Shown here: piece after piece, positions 1-12,152 of the stretch
Numbering within the stretch: the stretch's first letter is position 1
How the letters are laid out: each line of letters begins with the position of its first letter
Source: Psococerastis gibbosa
Lineage: Eukaryota > Arthropoda > Insecta > Psocodea > Psocidae
Assembly: GCA_963971405.1 (NCBI GenBank)
Contig: OZ020490.1
Coordinates: forward strand, 6,434,874 to 6,498,873
DNA length: 64,000 bases
Direction: 5' to 3'
Translations under genes and position numbers: made by a program
The notes under the pieces: generated by a model
What the model saw: only the letters and a program-made list of their open reading frames with translations
Told to the model about the DNA's origin: nothing
Database searches by the model: none

Positions 1-315
1 ACTTCGCTGGATTTCGGAAAGCAAGATGGCGACTGTTCTGAAGCCGGCGCGCTGAGAATCCTCCCGAGTACACCTGATTGTGAATTTTGATTGGTCAAAA
101 AAATCGCGGGATAAAATTTAAATATTTTAAACTTTACTCCTGAGTTTCCGGAGTGTTTCAATTATCTACATTTAAAATTAAATTATAATAGGGCTATTAT
201 GTTCTTGGGCAATGATAACTCATTGAATGATTAGCAATTAGGTAGCATAGTTGAATAATGATTCTCAGTCCAGACATTACTAAAACCACTACCAACAACT
301 GGTATATTGCAGAGC

Positions 316-654
316 CAGTGGCGTAACTGAGGTGGGGCAAGTAGGGCATTTGCTCTGGGCGCCGTTCTGCCAGGGGCGCCAAATTGGCAGGCTGTTATCA
401 TAAAAAAGTGTATTAATTAATTAATCTAAAATATCATTCAAGTTTAATTATTATACTTCTAAAAGTAAAAAAAAAAAAACAAGAAATTCCAAAAGAATTC
501 ATAGACCTAAATTTTAGTTTTTTGTTAGAATAAGAATACCTATATAAGAAAATGAACGATATGAAAACATATTGGCAAAATTTTATCCGAGGGGGGAGGG
601 GGGGCGCAAATTTAAAGCTTGCCCTAGGTGCATTCCACCCCAGACATGCCACTG
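316..654. mobile_element. Non-autonomous hAT element (MITE) with 8-bp TSD
   Basis: The ends are inverted (CAGTGGCGT at the left, ATGCCACTG at the right) and are flanked by an exact 8-bp direct repeat TGCAGAGC at 308-315 and 655-662. CAGTG termini with 8-bp duplications are the hAT signature. The 339-bp interior has a G-rich stretch near 590-605 and no coding potential. Confidence 0.88.
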
Positions 655-728
655 TGCAGAGCAGAGCTTAAGATACCATCCAGGTAGTAAGAATTCTGTC
701 TGGCCCTCTTATTAAAATATTACAGGTA

Positions 729-1003
729 GGCGGCAATTCCACCAGCGAATTTACTTCATTTGTGATTTGGCATTTTTCGTTTGTTTTGTTTTAAGGAAAC
801 TATTATGTAGATACTTAACTTATCTATTATAAATTAAGTTATAATAGGCTATATGTTAGAGACTTATTAATGATGTCTGCTACGATATTATAACTTAATT
901 TATAATAGATAAGTTAAGTATCTACATAATAGTCTCCTTAAAACAAAACAAACGAAAAATGCCAAATCACAAATGAAGTAAATTCGCTGGTGGAATTGCC
1001 GCC
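729..1003. mobile_element. Long foldback MITE (Harbinger-like type), GGCGGCAATTCCA ends
   Basis: The two halves are near-perfect reverse complements: the left arm (729-862) begins GGCGGCAATTCCACCAGCG and the right arm (880-1003) mirrors it. The centre carries the GTCTGCTACG module also found in other foldback elements of this window, and a 60-bp block (about 790-870) recurs in the element at 62,326-62,503. TA-containing sequence flanks both ends. Assignment to PIF/Harbinger rests only on end sequence and target preference. Confidence 0.75.
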
Positions 1004-1639
1004 TAACAGAAAGTCCCTTTACCTGGACTTTATGCTATAAGCTCAGGAGGTACCTACACATAATTAAACGAGAGAATACGAGTTAACGGATAAATTCGAT
1101 CTGAAAGAGTACTTCTAAAGGAAACGTTTCATCAACAGCTGCATTCGACATCTTCATTCGGACTACGTAGACTACCTACTAAATTTGTATCTTGGAAGTT
1201 CAGTAGTAGCTATACCGACAAGTATATAGGGTTGCCAGATTTTAAAACTACAATATCTGGACAACGTTACAAAATATCGGGATTTTGCGAATTTAATTTG
1301 GTTGGGGCAAGTAAAAAACTAACATGAAGGAGCGACGATATGGTCAAGATCGCGAGTCAACCAACGACGGATGTAAAGAGCGCAGCGAAGCCCTAAGTCG
1401 GGGCATTTTCAGTTTTTGTCTAGGGTTGCCATACGACAGGGACGGATCCTTGGGGGGAGAAATAGCCCCCCCCCCCCCCCGAGAGAAATAGCTTTATACT
1501 ACATAGAATGGACTTTTGAAGGAAATTAAAAAAAACTATTACTCAAGCAAAAGAATCGCGATATTTTTAAGGCCACCACCCCCCCCCCCCCCGAAAAAAT
1601 TTTCTGAAACCGTCCCTGCTTTAGAAGAACATGTCTTCC

Positions 1640-2425
1640 TTTTTAGCAAAAAATATTTGTCCTCCCTCCTTTTTGAAAATGTATGAAATGTCTTTCTTTT
1701 TAATAACAGTAGGCCTACTATTTATCCATGAATATATTGGCATATTGGAAGATGTAGGTACACAGCATTCTTTTAAATAGAAAAGAGAGCATCTTCATGT
1801 CACTTAATAAGGCATATAAGGAGATTTTTGAATAAACTAGTAAAAGAAGGGTTTGAGATGGAATACGATGCTTTTAAATACGAAGTAAGGACTGTTTACA
1901 GCGGCTATAGGCCTACTGAGTATATTCAAAAGTGTCTTAATCAATACAGCAACTTTAAAATTTTTAAATGGATGGGGTTGACTCAAATTCCAACCTGGGA
2001 AAGATGTTGAATAAGAGTCAATAACATATTTTAACGATAAAAACAAAGAAACAATTGACGACGGCGTGTTTCACGACCAGTTCTGTAATTTTTTGTTGTT
2101 TTTTTAAAAAAAAACACAAATAAGAAGCAAAGTGAACCTGCACAAAAGCTCAAGCTATCCAACGACATTTGGGTGAAATATTTTAAAGGAATGGATAGAT
2201 CTCGTTATTTAGAAATCCTAAAACTCTTTGAGTAGGTATTTTTATTGCATTCCCAGCCATAATGCATGTGTGGAACGAGTTTTCTCTATATGATGAATGC
2301 CGAGTGGACAGACGAAAGAAACAGATTAAACATTGAAATGGTTAAAGCTATTTTGTGTGTCCAATATACAATTTTAAAGTTTAAGTTGCGAGGACTTTTA
2401 CAATTATGTTTCGAGCAATGAAAAA
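1640..2425 (+). pseudogene. hAT transposase remnant
   Basis: Translated pieces on the plus strand match the C-terminal half of hAT transposases. Near 2255-2350 an ERVFSLMNAEWTDERNRLN-like dimerisation-region segment is readable, and near 1840-1975 a short upstream segment is open. Stops and frameshifts separate the pieces, and no ORF exceeds about 60 residues. The relic lies between the TAGGGTTGCCAT inverted ends, so it is probably the original transposase of that element. It cannot encode an active protein. Confidence 0.6.
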
Positions 2426-2460
2426 AATCTCTTAAAATCAGTTGGAAGTTCAAAAAAGTA

Positions 2461-2605
2461 GGCGATTATAATACCGGGGTTAAATAAATACCCTAGGATT
2501 ATAACTGTAAACAAACAATTTGTGAATAGCACTTTCCATTATAAAATTATCTTGTTTACATTTTTAATACCAGGGGATTAAATAAATACCGGTACTATAA
2601 TCGCC
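2461..2605. repeat. Short TIR element with GGCGATTATAATACC ends
   Basis: The ends GGCGATTATAATACCGGGG and CCGGTACTATAATCGCC are inverted. The interior contains GTAAACAAACAATTTGTGAA and GCACTTTCCATTATAAAATT. Diverged relatives lie near 8670-8772, 32,154-32,295 and 53,226-53,275, so this is a dispersed MITE family. Confidence 0.65.
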
Positions 2606-3289
2606 TCGATCGGGCTGCTGGTATACTAAATAGGTTTCTGAATTTTGTATTAGCAACATTTCATTGCATTTAAATACATAAAAAATACTAATAGGCCCTA
2701 GTACCGTATATGTATTAATTTTATAATATAATTTTATTTTTATATTTTTAAATTTTTAATTAAATTTTATTTTTATAATATAATTTTATTAAGTCCTCCT
2801 TTTTGCTTCCATGCGTCCTCCTTTCCATTTTTTGTATGGCAACCCTAGTTTTGTCGAGACGCCATCCAATGTCCCGACCATGTGGCAACCATACCGACAA
2901 GTGACCGCCCATTTGTCCGGATTTTTCTGATAGTCCTAATAAAGTACAAAATGTCCGAAATATTAGTAATATATTGTCATACAAACTAAACAAAAAATTT
3001 AACAATGATATAGGTACAGTACAAGTACCCATAAATATTAAACTTAAGCAATAACCAATAACAAATTACAATAATAAACGAAATCCTGAAAGGATTAATC
3101 TGCAATTAAATAGTTTAATAACTTTTTTCTGTGCAATGTTAAAGTTAAAACATTACCGTAATGGAAGTATATAGGACAACTATAAAAATTAAGATTAAAA
3201 AATTGGTTGTCTGTAAGTCGGTTGCAAAGTCGGTTTACGGACGATAGTTTAACGTGACAACGCCTAAATTACTAAATCTTACTTAAATA

Positions 3290-3739
3290 ATATAAGGCTG
3301 GAAAGAGAAATAACTGTGGAAAAGCCCTTAAAAGTTAAAAGCCCTGAAGTAAGTTTGAATTTCGTACGCACCCCCTGACGTTTCACACCCCGATGCCAAA
3401 CCCCTTGCTTGATTACCACAAATATAGCATGGCCAGAAAGAAGAAGAAGAATAGACGAAGACATTGGTATAATTTAAATTAAGATAAGCCTTCTACATCA
3501 GTGGATCAGTCCAAAAAATTGCTTTAAACCCGCCCATGCAATTCAAATGGGATTGCTGGAAATGAATATTATCGGGTCATTTTTTAGAAATTTTGTGCTC
3601 CACTCGAGTTTAAGGGGTGAAAATATGTATTTATACTTGTTTGAAACCTTAATTCATACTGCCTCTAATGAGACATTTATTTCGGTTGAAAATTGCAGCC
3701 TGTGGAACTTTTTTACTCTGTGCATGTAAATGCGATTTA

Positions 3740-3785
<46 letters not shown>

Positions 3786-4135
3786 CCCTTTGAACCTGTT
3801 TTCCGCCGAAACAGTGATGGCCCAATACAACTCACCTGAGCCTGAACGAATAAGAGACGATAGTAGAACTGAATATATGTCTGGAAATAGTAAGAAAGGT
3901 GGAAAAGAACTAAAGTAGTTTGAAGTTTTCATATTGATATTAACACCCCCAAAAACGCGGTCGAAAAGGGCCTATTTTCGATGAAAATCGGCAAATTCGG
4001 GCCAGAGTTGGGGGCACCTCCTCACGTTTCCACCCCCAAAGTCAAACCCCTTGGCCTATCACAACAAATATAGCATGGCCTGAAAGAGGAAGAATAGACC
4101 TTCTACATCTGCCCAAAAAGTTGCTTTAAGCCCGC
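3290..4135. repeat. Pair of diverged direct repeats with a long poly-A tract between
   Basis: Segments at about 3350-3535 and 4010-4135 share CAAACCCCTT, CACAAATATAGCATGGCC, AGAAGAATAGAC, CCTTCTACATC and TTGCTTTAA in the same order, so they are copies of one repeat. A homopolymer A run of about 37 nt sits at 3746-3782. No gene is supported. Confidence 0.55.
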
Positions 4136-4192
4136 GTTACTGACCCGCGTTACTGACCCGCGTTACTGACCCGCGTTACTGACCCGCGTTAC
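4131..4192. repeat. 13-bp tandem repeat, about 4.8 copies
   Basis: The unit CCCGCGTTACTGA repeats without visible change at 4131, 4144, 4157, 4170 and 4183 (the last copy is partial). It starts exactly at the end of the preceding dispersed repeat. Confidence 0.95.
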
Positions 4193-4261
4193 ACTTTTTC
4201 GTACTTGCACCTAGTATTCCAGCCGGTGCTCATCAATTTATTAGACGTTGTCACGTCAAAA

Positions 4262-6020
4262 AATGGCTATCGGACTAACATCTTTTAAACTCCTACACAT
4301 TTAATATTTTAATTTTTAAGTTAACTTTAATCATTTTAATGTGTACGCCTAATGCGGTTTTCAAAACTTGAATTTATCTATTCCTTATTGGCTAAGATAA
4401 GAGAGATGACTAATTCCCTCCCATACTTGAAATTAATACCAATAGTACATATTATACCCCTAAAAAAAATTACTTGAACTAAAATACATATAGGCTATAT
4501 AGGAGAATCAAAGACTAAAATTAAAAATGGCTATTGGTATAAAATCTTAAATTGTTATACTTTTAATATTTAATACAGTCAATCATTTTTAAATAGTAAG
4601 TCTTCAAGGTAACTGAGCGCTTCTGAGCAATGCCTTAGGGTCTCCGAGGCGTAAATCCCTACAATCTGTACCACGTCATGGTGAAATGGAAGCGCGTAAT
4701 GAGGTTCATTTGTGACGTCATTTTGTAGATGGCAGCACCAGTTGCACTGATATCAATGCGTTGTTTTTTCCATAAGCCTCAATACTATTTTAAAATTATT
4801 TTATTTATGTATTATTTTAAAGTGATATTTTTCTATAAATCATGGAGAATATATATATTAAATTATATGCAGGGAAATAAGGTCCAGGCATAGTAAAAAT
4901 ATTATAGAAAATATTAAAATAATTAATTAGATGCTAAGAGCTTAGCTTTCACATGCAAACGGCGGCCATTTTGAATAATATGGATATCGGTTTGTTGTCG
5001 GCGAACCTAGTGACCAAAACTGTCCCTACAGAACCTCATTGCGACTGAAAAGATATGGGACCGAGTTTGAGCAGGTAGCCTATATATAAGCGAGTAACAC
5101 AGCCTTTTCTGTGCAGGGCACCCTTTTGTCCTGCGGTTGGGAAACTGTCCCTGAAGGCGAATTAAGGAACTCATTGAAGAGTCAATGGCTTTAAGGATGC
5201 AGAAGGCAACGGGAAACCACTGCAATTCCTTATAGTATAGTAATCACGACTACAATTGCCATGATGATCGCCAATCTTCTATTGAAGAGGCATTATTAGA
5301 AGAATCATTTTTAATAAGTATAGGTACTACTTTTAAGAATATAATATGTTAAATTATGTTAGGTACTGTGCGTTTTTTTTTAAACTTATTTCCACATATA
5401 TAGTGTCTATAAGGGAGAAATGCTGACTATAGTTTCCATATGTATATGGTACGTGAAATACAAATAGTAGCCCTAAGTTAATACAATAACTAAAAAAATT
5501 ACTATAACGAAATATAGGTGAATTAAAAACTAAAATTAAAAATGGCTATTGGTATAAAATCTTAAATTGCTATACCGTACTTTTAACCTTTAAATACCAG
5601 TTATTAATTTTTAATATTACCCCTATATATAATATTTCATTGTAAACAAGATAATATATAGGTTGGATTATCTAAAACATATCGTTGCAGTCCGTTTTTT
5701 AATCTTATTTTACCTTTTTGGCTAAGGGAGAGATGCTGACTAGAATTCCCATTCTTTAAATGCCAACAGTAATATACCGTACCTAAAAATAATTCTGTAA
5801 CGAAAACATGGGAGAACCAAAAATTTAAATTTAAAAATGGCTATTGGTATAAAATCTTAAATTGCTATACTTTTAACATTTAGGCTAATATTATACCTAT
5901 AGTTATAATTTTAATATACTGTATGTAATTTTTCATTGTGAACCACATATTATGTTGCATTATCAAAAATGCATCGTTTTCTAAACTTATTTTTTCTTAT
6001 TGACTAAGAGACTGATGACT
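4262..6020. repeat. Degenerate tandem array of about 0.3-kb AT-rich units
   Basis: Four units start at about 4262, 4527, 5541 and 5837 with ATGGCTATTGGTATAAAATC or a close variant. Each later carries GGCTAAG...GAGATGACTA-like sequence and ends in TAAAATTAAAA. Spacing is 265-296 bp except for the second unit, which is split by about 0.7 kb of other repeats (about 4610-5300). No coding region is seen. Confidence 0.65.
4690..5045 (-). repeat. Dispersed repeat, copy 1 (GAACCTCATT ends)
   Basis: Reverse-complement relative of 50,936-51,480. Shared blocks are CTGTCCCTACAGAACC, GGCGGCCATTTTG, TAGTAAAAATATTATA and GGTGCTGCCAT. The ends carry inverted GAGGTTC and GAACCTC. No ORF of substance is present. 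Confidence 0.65.
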
Positions 6021-6033
6021 AGTCAAGCTCTAG

Positions 6034-6504
6034 CTAGTCCGCTAAAGCCTTGCTTGTTACTATAAGTTTCGTTAGGAGGGGTGGCCAAAAATATTGCTTT
6101 CTCTCATATTTGTCTGTTTGGCTGTTTACAAAATTATGAAAGCAGCGAGAATTAAAGTTCTATTATGTAACTCTTGCTAAGACGAACCCGCTCGCCTAAT
6201 TTTGTTTATCGGCCAGAGCGACAATTTACGTTTACAAGCTATAAACTACCCAAACACCAGAATCAGCATTGAGTTTTTGATGTTTAACATATGGACTCTT
6301 ATCCCTATGTATAATGACTGTTGCAATGATCTTTTCAGATTGGGACGGAGTAAGGTTATTAATAATTTTAAGTTCGCATAACATTTGCAGTGGGTTAAGA
6401 ACCGGGTCGCCACGGGTTCGTTATATTTTGGCCAACCCTGAAAGGGCCCGAAGGGGTGTGGTTTCTAACGGTGGTACGTATCAACCAAGGCTTTAGTGGA
6501 GTAT
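6034..6504 (+). mobile_element. TIR element, copy 1 (ACTAAAGCCTTGCTTG ends)
   Basis: The left CGCTAAAGCCTTGCTTG mirrors the right CAAGGCTTTAGTGGAGTATA. The interior shares GGGTGGCCAAAA, CGGCCAGAGCGAC, CCCTATGTATAATGACTGT and TTGGGACGGAGTAAGG (inverted) with 29,767-30,201. No transposase is encoded. Confidence 0.7.
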
Positions 6505-7130
6505 AACACCTGTTACAATATCAATGGTAAGGTTGTCTAAGCTCTTTCCTTATTTAACATCAATCTCGAACCAGCTTGGTTCGCCAGTGCAGAGTAAAAA
6601 CGTAGCCAGATGGAGCCCCCCCCCCCCTCCCCACTTTTCATCTTTTGCGCAAAGTAAAATTTCTTATGAAATACTGATCTTAGAGCCATAAATGAGGTGT
6701 CATAAAGTTCAAAAATATTCCTCTAGGCTTGGGTGTACATTATTTAAGGCCCGGATGGCCATGGCCCCCACAAAACGTAGCAAAATACAAAATTGCATTC
6801 GATTAAAAACCAAAGCAAACAAACTTATCGAAATATTTGGCGGTACTTTGGTTCTCCATTTATTTATCATTGATATAGCGGAATATTCGTCTTTAAGCCC
6901 TTGGGCTTAGCACAAATGGTACATAACACTACACCGCCCGAGAAAGGGCCCCCCCCCCCCACCCGGCACTGCGGGTATACACTGACAATTCTGCCAGTTG
7001 CGATTGGCCGACGTATTTTTTCATTGTAGCCACAGGGCAAAATTAGGGGTGGGGGGATGGTTGGTCACTCCCGTTTAGGGGCTGCAAGAAAGGGGTTGAA
7101 AAAGAGTCCGACTTCCCGCCCGACCCGACG

Positions 7131-8207
7131 CCGCATCAAAAATCAGCCCCCCCCCCCATCCCTCGCAAAGCTTTGCCATGTTGGGGGCAGGATTGGCTCC
7201 AACAGTGACTATTTTTTACACAAGAGTTAAGATATATACAATAAGTAAGTGAATTTTTAAAAAACAATGTTACGAACTACTTTTTCCACAGATTAATGAT
7301 TATTTTAAGACAATGAACTGTGTCGTACAGTATATCTACTTCTACTTTGACTGGGTTTGACATAGCCTACTTGGTTTTTTTTCTTTTTGTATTTCATATT
7401 TTTTTTAGCTGAAGTAGCCTACAGTGTAAATGTAAAATTATTAGAAAACAGAAAATAGTTTAATACTAGAAATCTACGGAGAAATACTACCCTGTATATT
7501 ACAGCACATTAAACATATAGCTATGGTATATACGCATATCATTTTTAAGGGAATGGGAACACCGCATCAAAAATCAGCCCCCCCCCCCCCATCCCTCGCA
7601 AAGCTTTGCCATGTTGGGGGCAGGATTGGCTCCAACAGTGACTATTTTTTACACAAGAGTTAAGATATATACAATAAGTAAGTGAATTTTTAAAAAACAA
7701 TGTTACGGACTACTTTTTCCACAGATTAATGATTATTTTAAGACAATGAACTGTGTCTTACAGTATATCTACTTCTACTAATTTGGCTGGGTTTGACATA
7801 TTTGGTTTTTTTTTATTTTATTTATTTATTTATTTTTTTTTAAGGCGCGGGACTCTTTCGAGTATTTGCGCCGGTCGGTGTGTAGGTGTGTGTGTGTGTG
7901 TGTGCGGAAGTCATGGGTGTTTTAGAATGGTTTTGTCTACAGTCTACAGGTGGGGCATGACTCCGGTCTTCCTTAGAAAGCTTAACGTTGCCGTGACCGG
8001 CTGTTTGGTATTATTTATATATAGGCCTATATATATATATATATTTTTTTTTTTTGGCTGAAGTAGAGCGTAAATGTATAATTATTAGAAAACACAGAAC
8101 AGTTTTTAATACTAGAAATCTACGGAGAAATACAACCCTGTATATTACAGCACATTAAACTTATAGCTATGGTATATACGCATATCATTTTTAAGGGAAT
8201 GGGGAAC
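7131..8207. repeat. Tandem duplication, two units, the second with a ~200-bp insertion
   Basis: The unit CCGCATCAAAAATCAGCCCC ... TTTTTAAGGGAATGGGAAC occurs at 7131-7561 and directly again at 7562-8207, nearly identical. The second copy contains extra sequence at about 7830-8050, including a TG-rich microsatellite at about 7888-7904. Both copies start with a poly-C run. No gene is apparent. Confidence 0.85.
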
Positions 8208-9005
8208 AGTTTGACAGTAATAATACAGGTTTAGTATAAGACTTATAAATGGATCTAAGCTTATATATATCGAGTTATAACTGGAGTAACAAATCCGACT
8301 TTCTTTTCTATATTAAGATAATACTCAGTACCGGTAGTTAAAAACTCGGGGGACAAATAAATACTATAAATAAATATGTTCGCCATTGTGTGAACCTCGG
8401 CTTGATTTCTAACAAGGTGGCCTACAACTACAATACTAGAACTAACTTACTGCTATTTTTCTACTACTACTAATGCTACGACAATACAAATAGTAAGTAA
8501 TACAAATAGGCTATTTCAGATTATGTCAGATTACAGCAGGATTTAGGAACTGTGTAAAGGAGTAAGCTTCGACCAGAAACTTTATATAAGCCAATATAGG
8601 CCTATCAGAAAATGGCGCAGTGCCGTTAAAAGATTTCAGTCTGCCTATACTATGCCGTATAGTATTAGCTTATTCCAGGGGTTAAAAATGTAAACAAAAC
8701 AATTTTGAACAGCACTTTCCATTGTAAAATTATCTTTACATTTTTAATCCAAAATTGAAAATAATCGCCATAATAGGCCCGCAGGTCCCCCGGAAGATTA
8801 CCTGTACGGCTGTATATGGGGAAACGTGAATAGGCCCGGTACACACGGTACGTCGCGATCTGCCGGCGTCTTTTTTATTGTAGCCATGGGGCTAGCAGAA
8901 GATTTCTTGTCCATTTCTCGACGATTTCGCCAGCTGGCGTGAAGCCGACCGCAAGAAAGTATACATCAGTTTCCCCCTTGACCAGCCCCGAACACGCGTC
9001 AACGC

Positions 9006-10804
9006 CAGTGTTGCCGGACGTGTCATATGAAATATCACGCCACTGACGTTCAAAATTCACGACATATCACGCAAGCAACTAATCGGCTAATATATATGCA
9101 TATTAATATAATATATACATATAATACATAATTTATATTAAATTTTTTAATATGGTAACTAAAAAATATGTCATTTGTTTTGCTAATTTTATCTAACAAC
9201 TTCTATGCTTAGCTTGTAGTGGGGCTGAAAAATCTGTGTGAATTATTTTTCTTACTTCCAGTGGCGTAACGATAGTTTTTCGAGGGTGGCGGTGTTTAAT
9301 TCGCCCCCCCCCCCCCCATTTTCATGATAGTGTAGAATAAGGGGAAAACCGTTCTCAAGGACTTTCGCAGCATTTAAATTAATGACATTACTGTCCGTCG
9401 CACAGGGGCCCGGGGGTTCGGGAGACGTGAACGGGGGCCCCCAAGGGTCGTAATGAATATAAATACAAGCAAGGGGGGCCCGGGTCAAACTTTTTGAAAA
9501 ATAAGCCTGAAATGATGGGGTTTTACGCAATTTCATAGGAGTAATGTTTCGATTTTTACAGGCGATGTATAAAGGCTAAATACGAACGAGGGAGTCTGGG
9601 GGTCGCCCCCGGGTGAAGATTTGTGTAAAATACCTGAAATACGGGGTTTTACGCATCTTGTCAAAAATGTTTAGATTTTGTAGATAACGACTTTATTAAG
9701 TTGTTACGTTTTGATGATTTTACAGACAATGAATATAATTACGAGCAAGGGGGGCCGGGGGTCTCCCCCGGGAGAAATTTTTTTAAAAATAGGGCTGAAA
9801 TGGTAAGGGTTTTACGCATTTTGATAGGACTAATGTTTCAATTGTACGGACGATGAATATAACTACATACAAGGGGGATCGGGGGTCTCCTCCAGATGAT
9901 TTTTTATTTTTTTTAAATAGGTCTGAAACAGTGGGGTTTTAGGGTTTTTATTTTGATAGGTTAACGCTTATAGATTTTCAAGGCAATGAATCCAATTACG
10001 AGTAAATTCTTGAATGATGAGCATGATGAAATGGTGGGGTTTCATGCATTTTGATAGGAGTAACGTTTCGATGTTTACAGGCGATGAACATAGGCTAATT
10101 CCAAACGAGGGGGTCCAGGGGTCTCCCCCGGGAGAAGGTGTTTGTTAAATAGACCTGAAATACGGGGTTTTACGCATCTTGCCAAAAATGTTTAGATTTT
10201 TCAGATGAGCACTTTATTATGTTATTACTTTTTAAATAATTCGGCCCAAAATATTGACTTCCTATAAAATCGTGGGGTTTTAAGGCTTTAAGTGGTCGCC
10301 TTATTCGCTTGAACAATAGAGTTCAACCTCTTTTGAGACATTGTGGTTCGTAAATAAGTAGTTTTTTTTATTAATTTTCAATCAGAGAAAGACCTCTCAC
10401 ACGTGGCATTTCTTTGTTCTATAATATGCATGTTTATTATCTTGTTCGATTTTGCGCCCATGTGGCGCAGAGGCAGACAAATATGAAATAATGAGCAAAT
10501 CACAATGGCCGCCCGCCGGCTGAGTAGATTTGGAATATGATTTTTGGAGTTGTGTTGGGGTCTTGTCACTTGTGGTCTGTGGTCCTAGATCAGGTAAGGT
10601 AAACAGCATTTTTCGGCATTTTTTTTTTAAAGTTTTCATTTTTCCTGGGTTTTAATTTTTTTATTATTTTATTGGTTTAAATTTCAATATTTTTATTTAA
10701 TTATAAAATCAATTTTGTCTAAAATACACGCACTTTACACGCACATCACGCAAGCTCTGAAAATACACGCATTTCGTGATTTTTCACGCAAAACGGCAAC
10801 CCTG
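9006..10804. mobile_element. Non-autonomous hAT element, 1.8 kb, 8-bp TSD
   Basis: The ends are CAGTGTTGCC and GGCAACCCTG, flanked by exact GTCAACGC at 8998-9005 and 10,805-10,812. Much of the inside is a degenerate minisatellite. The arms near both ends contain repeated CACGC words. No transposase ORF is visible. Confidence 0.88.
9380..10240. repeat. Degenerate minisatellite with GGGGGTCTCCCCCGGG cores
   Basis: About six units begin near 9448, 9565, 9729, 9854, 9984 and 10,083 with (A/G)ATGAATATAA-like sequence. Several carry GGGGG(T/C)C(T/G)CCCCCGGG, followed by TGAAAT...GGGGTTTTACGCATTTTG. Unit length varies from about 100 to 165 bp. A similar phrase occurs near 27,560 and inside the MITE at 34.7-34.85 kb. 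Confidence 0.65.
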
Positions 10805-11043
10805 GTCAACGCCACAAAACCTTTCCGAAGTGCGTTCTGAAATTACCTTTCTTTGCACCAACCAATCACCAACCCATTGGTTCCCATAATACTTTCCTCA
10901 GTGCGTCTCACGCCGGCGTGTGGAACGCCCGTGTGTTCCGGACCCATTGTGTCATACGTTAGGTTTACGCGAATAATAGGCTACTTAACAATTTTTTAAC
11001 CCCTATTTTAATGCATCATTAGATACATTTTATACCCCTTACA

Positions 11044-11365
11044 TCCACTTCAACAAACACATGCATAGGGTTGGCGTGAAAAACGACAGTAGATGCAGAC
11101 TGTGTGAAGTTGAAGAAGAAACAGCTGAACACATTCTCTTTGGATGTGAAGCGCTGGGACAAACTCGATACCAAACTCTTGGCCACCCTAGGTCTGAAGA
11201 GGAAACCATCCGATCTAATCCCATCACAAAAACACTAGAATTTATCAAAAAGACTGGTGTTATAAGATGGGCGTAGACGGCAAACGTGGAAGCAAAAGAC
11301 CATCTAGGTCGACGCTTATAGGAACTCAAATGAGTAGGCCCCACGAAGGAAAAAAAAAAAAAAAA
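11044..11365 (+). mobile_element. 5'-truncated LINE insertion with 11-bp TSD and poly-A tail
   Basis: TACCCCTTACA occurs at 11,033-11,043 and again at 11,366-11,376, bracketing a 322-bp insert that ends in a poly-A run. The insert encodes the last 71 residues of a LINE ORF2, including a CRLCEVEEETAEHILFGCEA-type Cys/His tail typical of Jockey/R1-like elements, ending at 11,276. It is dead on arrival because the reverse-transcriptase domain is missing. Confidence 0.9.
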
Positions 11366-11824
11366 TACCCCTTACATTTATTATTTTCCTAAATAACGTT
11401 ATATAGTAGGTAGGGGTTTTATACAGTAGGGGTTTCATATATTAGGGGGAAATTTAAGTTTGATCGTGAATAGATAAGCGAATTGCGGATCGTGTGACTG
11501 CAAAATGTGACGTCATTTGTGGCGCAGTGGAGTAGCCGCTTGTACCAATTTTATAGCACCTAATACGAAATGTGACGTCATTTTAAGGTCACCGATGTGT
11601 GCCGGGGTTTTGGCTCTAGTAATCCACAGTAAAAACACCAATATATTTTTTTTAATTTTTACAATTTTTCGTGCAAAAAACATTGTATTATTATTGTTAA
11701 CCTATAAGCTAATTATCTTGCGTATTTTATAGTTTATTGTTATGTAGCCTATTCGCAGCCTGCCACTACCTCTCCTGTAACCTGCTGTAACCAACTAATT
11801 AGGGCGGATTCCTAGTTCCCATCT

Positions 11825-11987
11825 GTGCGTTTGGGGGAGGGGGAGGCAAATTGCAATTTGGTCAGAGGCTCATTGCTTCTCTCAAGCCCTCAGGCAAAAT
11901 ATAGCCATGCATTATATTCGTGAAGGCTCTAGTCTGTGTGTTTGATGGAGGGTGGAGGCAAATTGCAATTTGGCGAGAGGCTCACTA
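11825..11987. repeat. Two diverged ~111-bp tandem units, the second holding the pogo insertion
   Basis: The phrase GGAGGCAAATTGCAATTTGG occurs near 11,842 and 11,953, followed by GAGGCTCA(T/C). In the first unit the text continues CTTCTCTCAAGCCCTC. In the second the matching CTTCTCTCGAGCTCTC is found after the transposon, at about 14,923. The first unit therefore acts as an empty-site comparison for the insertion. Confidence 0.75.
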
Positions 11988-12111
11988 CAGTAGAATCCGT
12001 TTATTAATTATGACATCGAAGGGAATTAACAAACACGTCATAATAAGGAGATGTCATATAAAGCGTATACATACAAAGCCTTAAAGAAAACCAAACTTCC
12101 TTGTGTAATTA

Positions 12112-12152
12112 AGGTAGACCCGAGGGATATGACGCGGTTAGGGATATGACGC
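12112..12152. promoter_or_regulatory. Subterminal GGGATATGACGC motifs, left pair
   Basis: GGGATATGACGC occurs at 12,124-12,135 and 12,141-12,152 inside the left end of the pogo-like element. The flanking AAGGTAGACCCGA is mirrored at the right end. By analogy with other DNA transposons, repeated subterminal motifs may be transposase-binding sites; this role is inferred. Confidence 0.6.

Larger units (their letters stand above)
1421..2847 (+). mobile_element. Decayed hAT-type transposon with TAGGGTTGCCAT termini
   Basis: The left end TAGGGTTGCCATAC and right end GTATGGCAACCCTA are inverted, flanked by TTTTTGTC and GTTTTGTC (7 of 8 identical), consistent with an old 8-bp duplication. Inside are a broken hAT transposase, a nested poly-C MITE (about 1437-1620) and a nested small TIR element (2461-2605). 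Confidence 0.7.
8833..10945. mobile_element. TIR element carrying a nested hAT element
   Basis: The left end GGCCCGGTACACACGGTACG mirrors the right end CGCCCGTGTGTTCCGGACCC imperfectly, and both sides then share GCCGGCG. The original element was short; 1.8 kb of its length is the hAT insertion at 9006-10,804. No TSD could be read, so the superfamily is uncertain. Confidence 0.6.
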
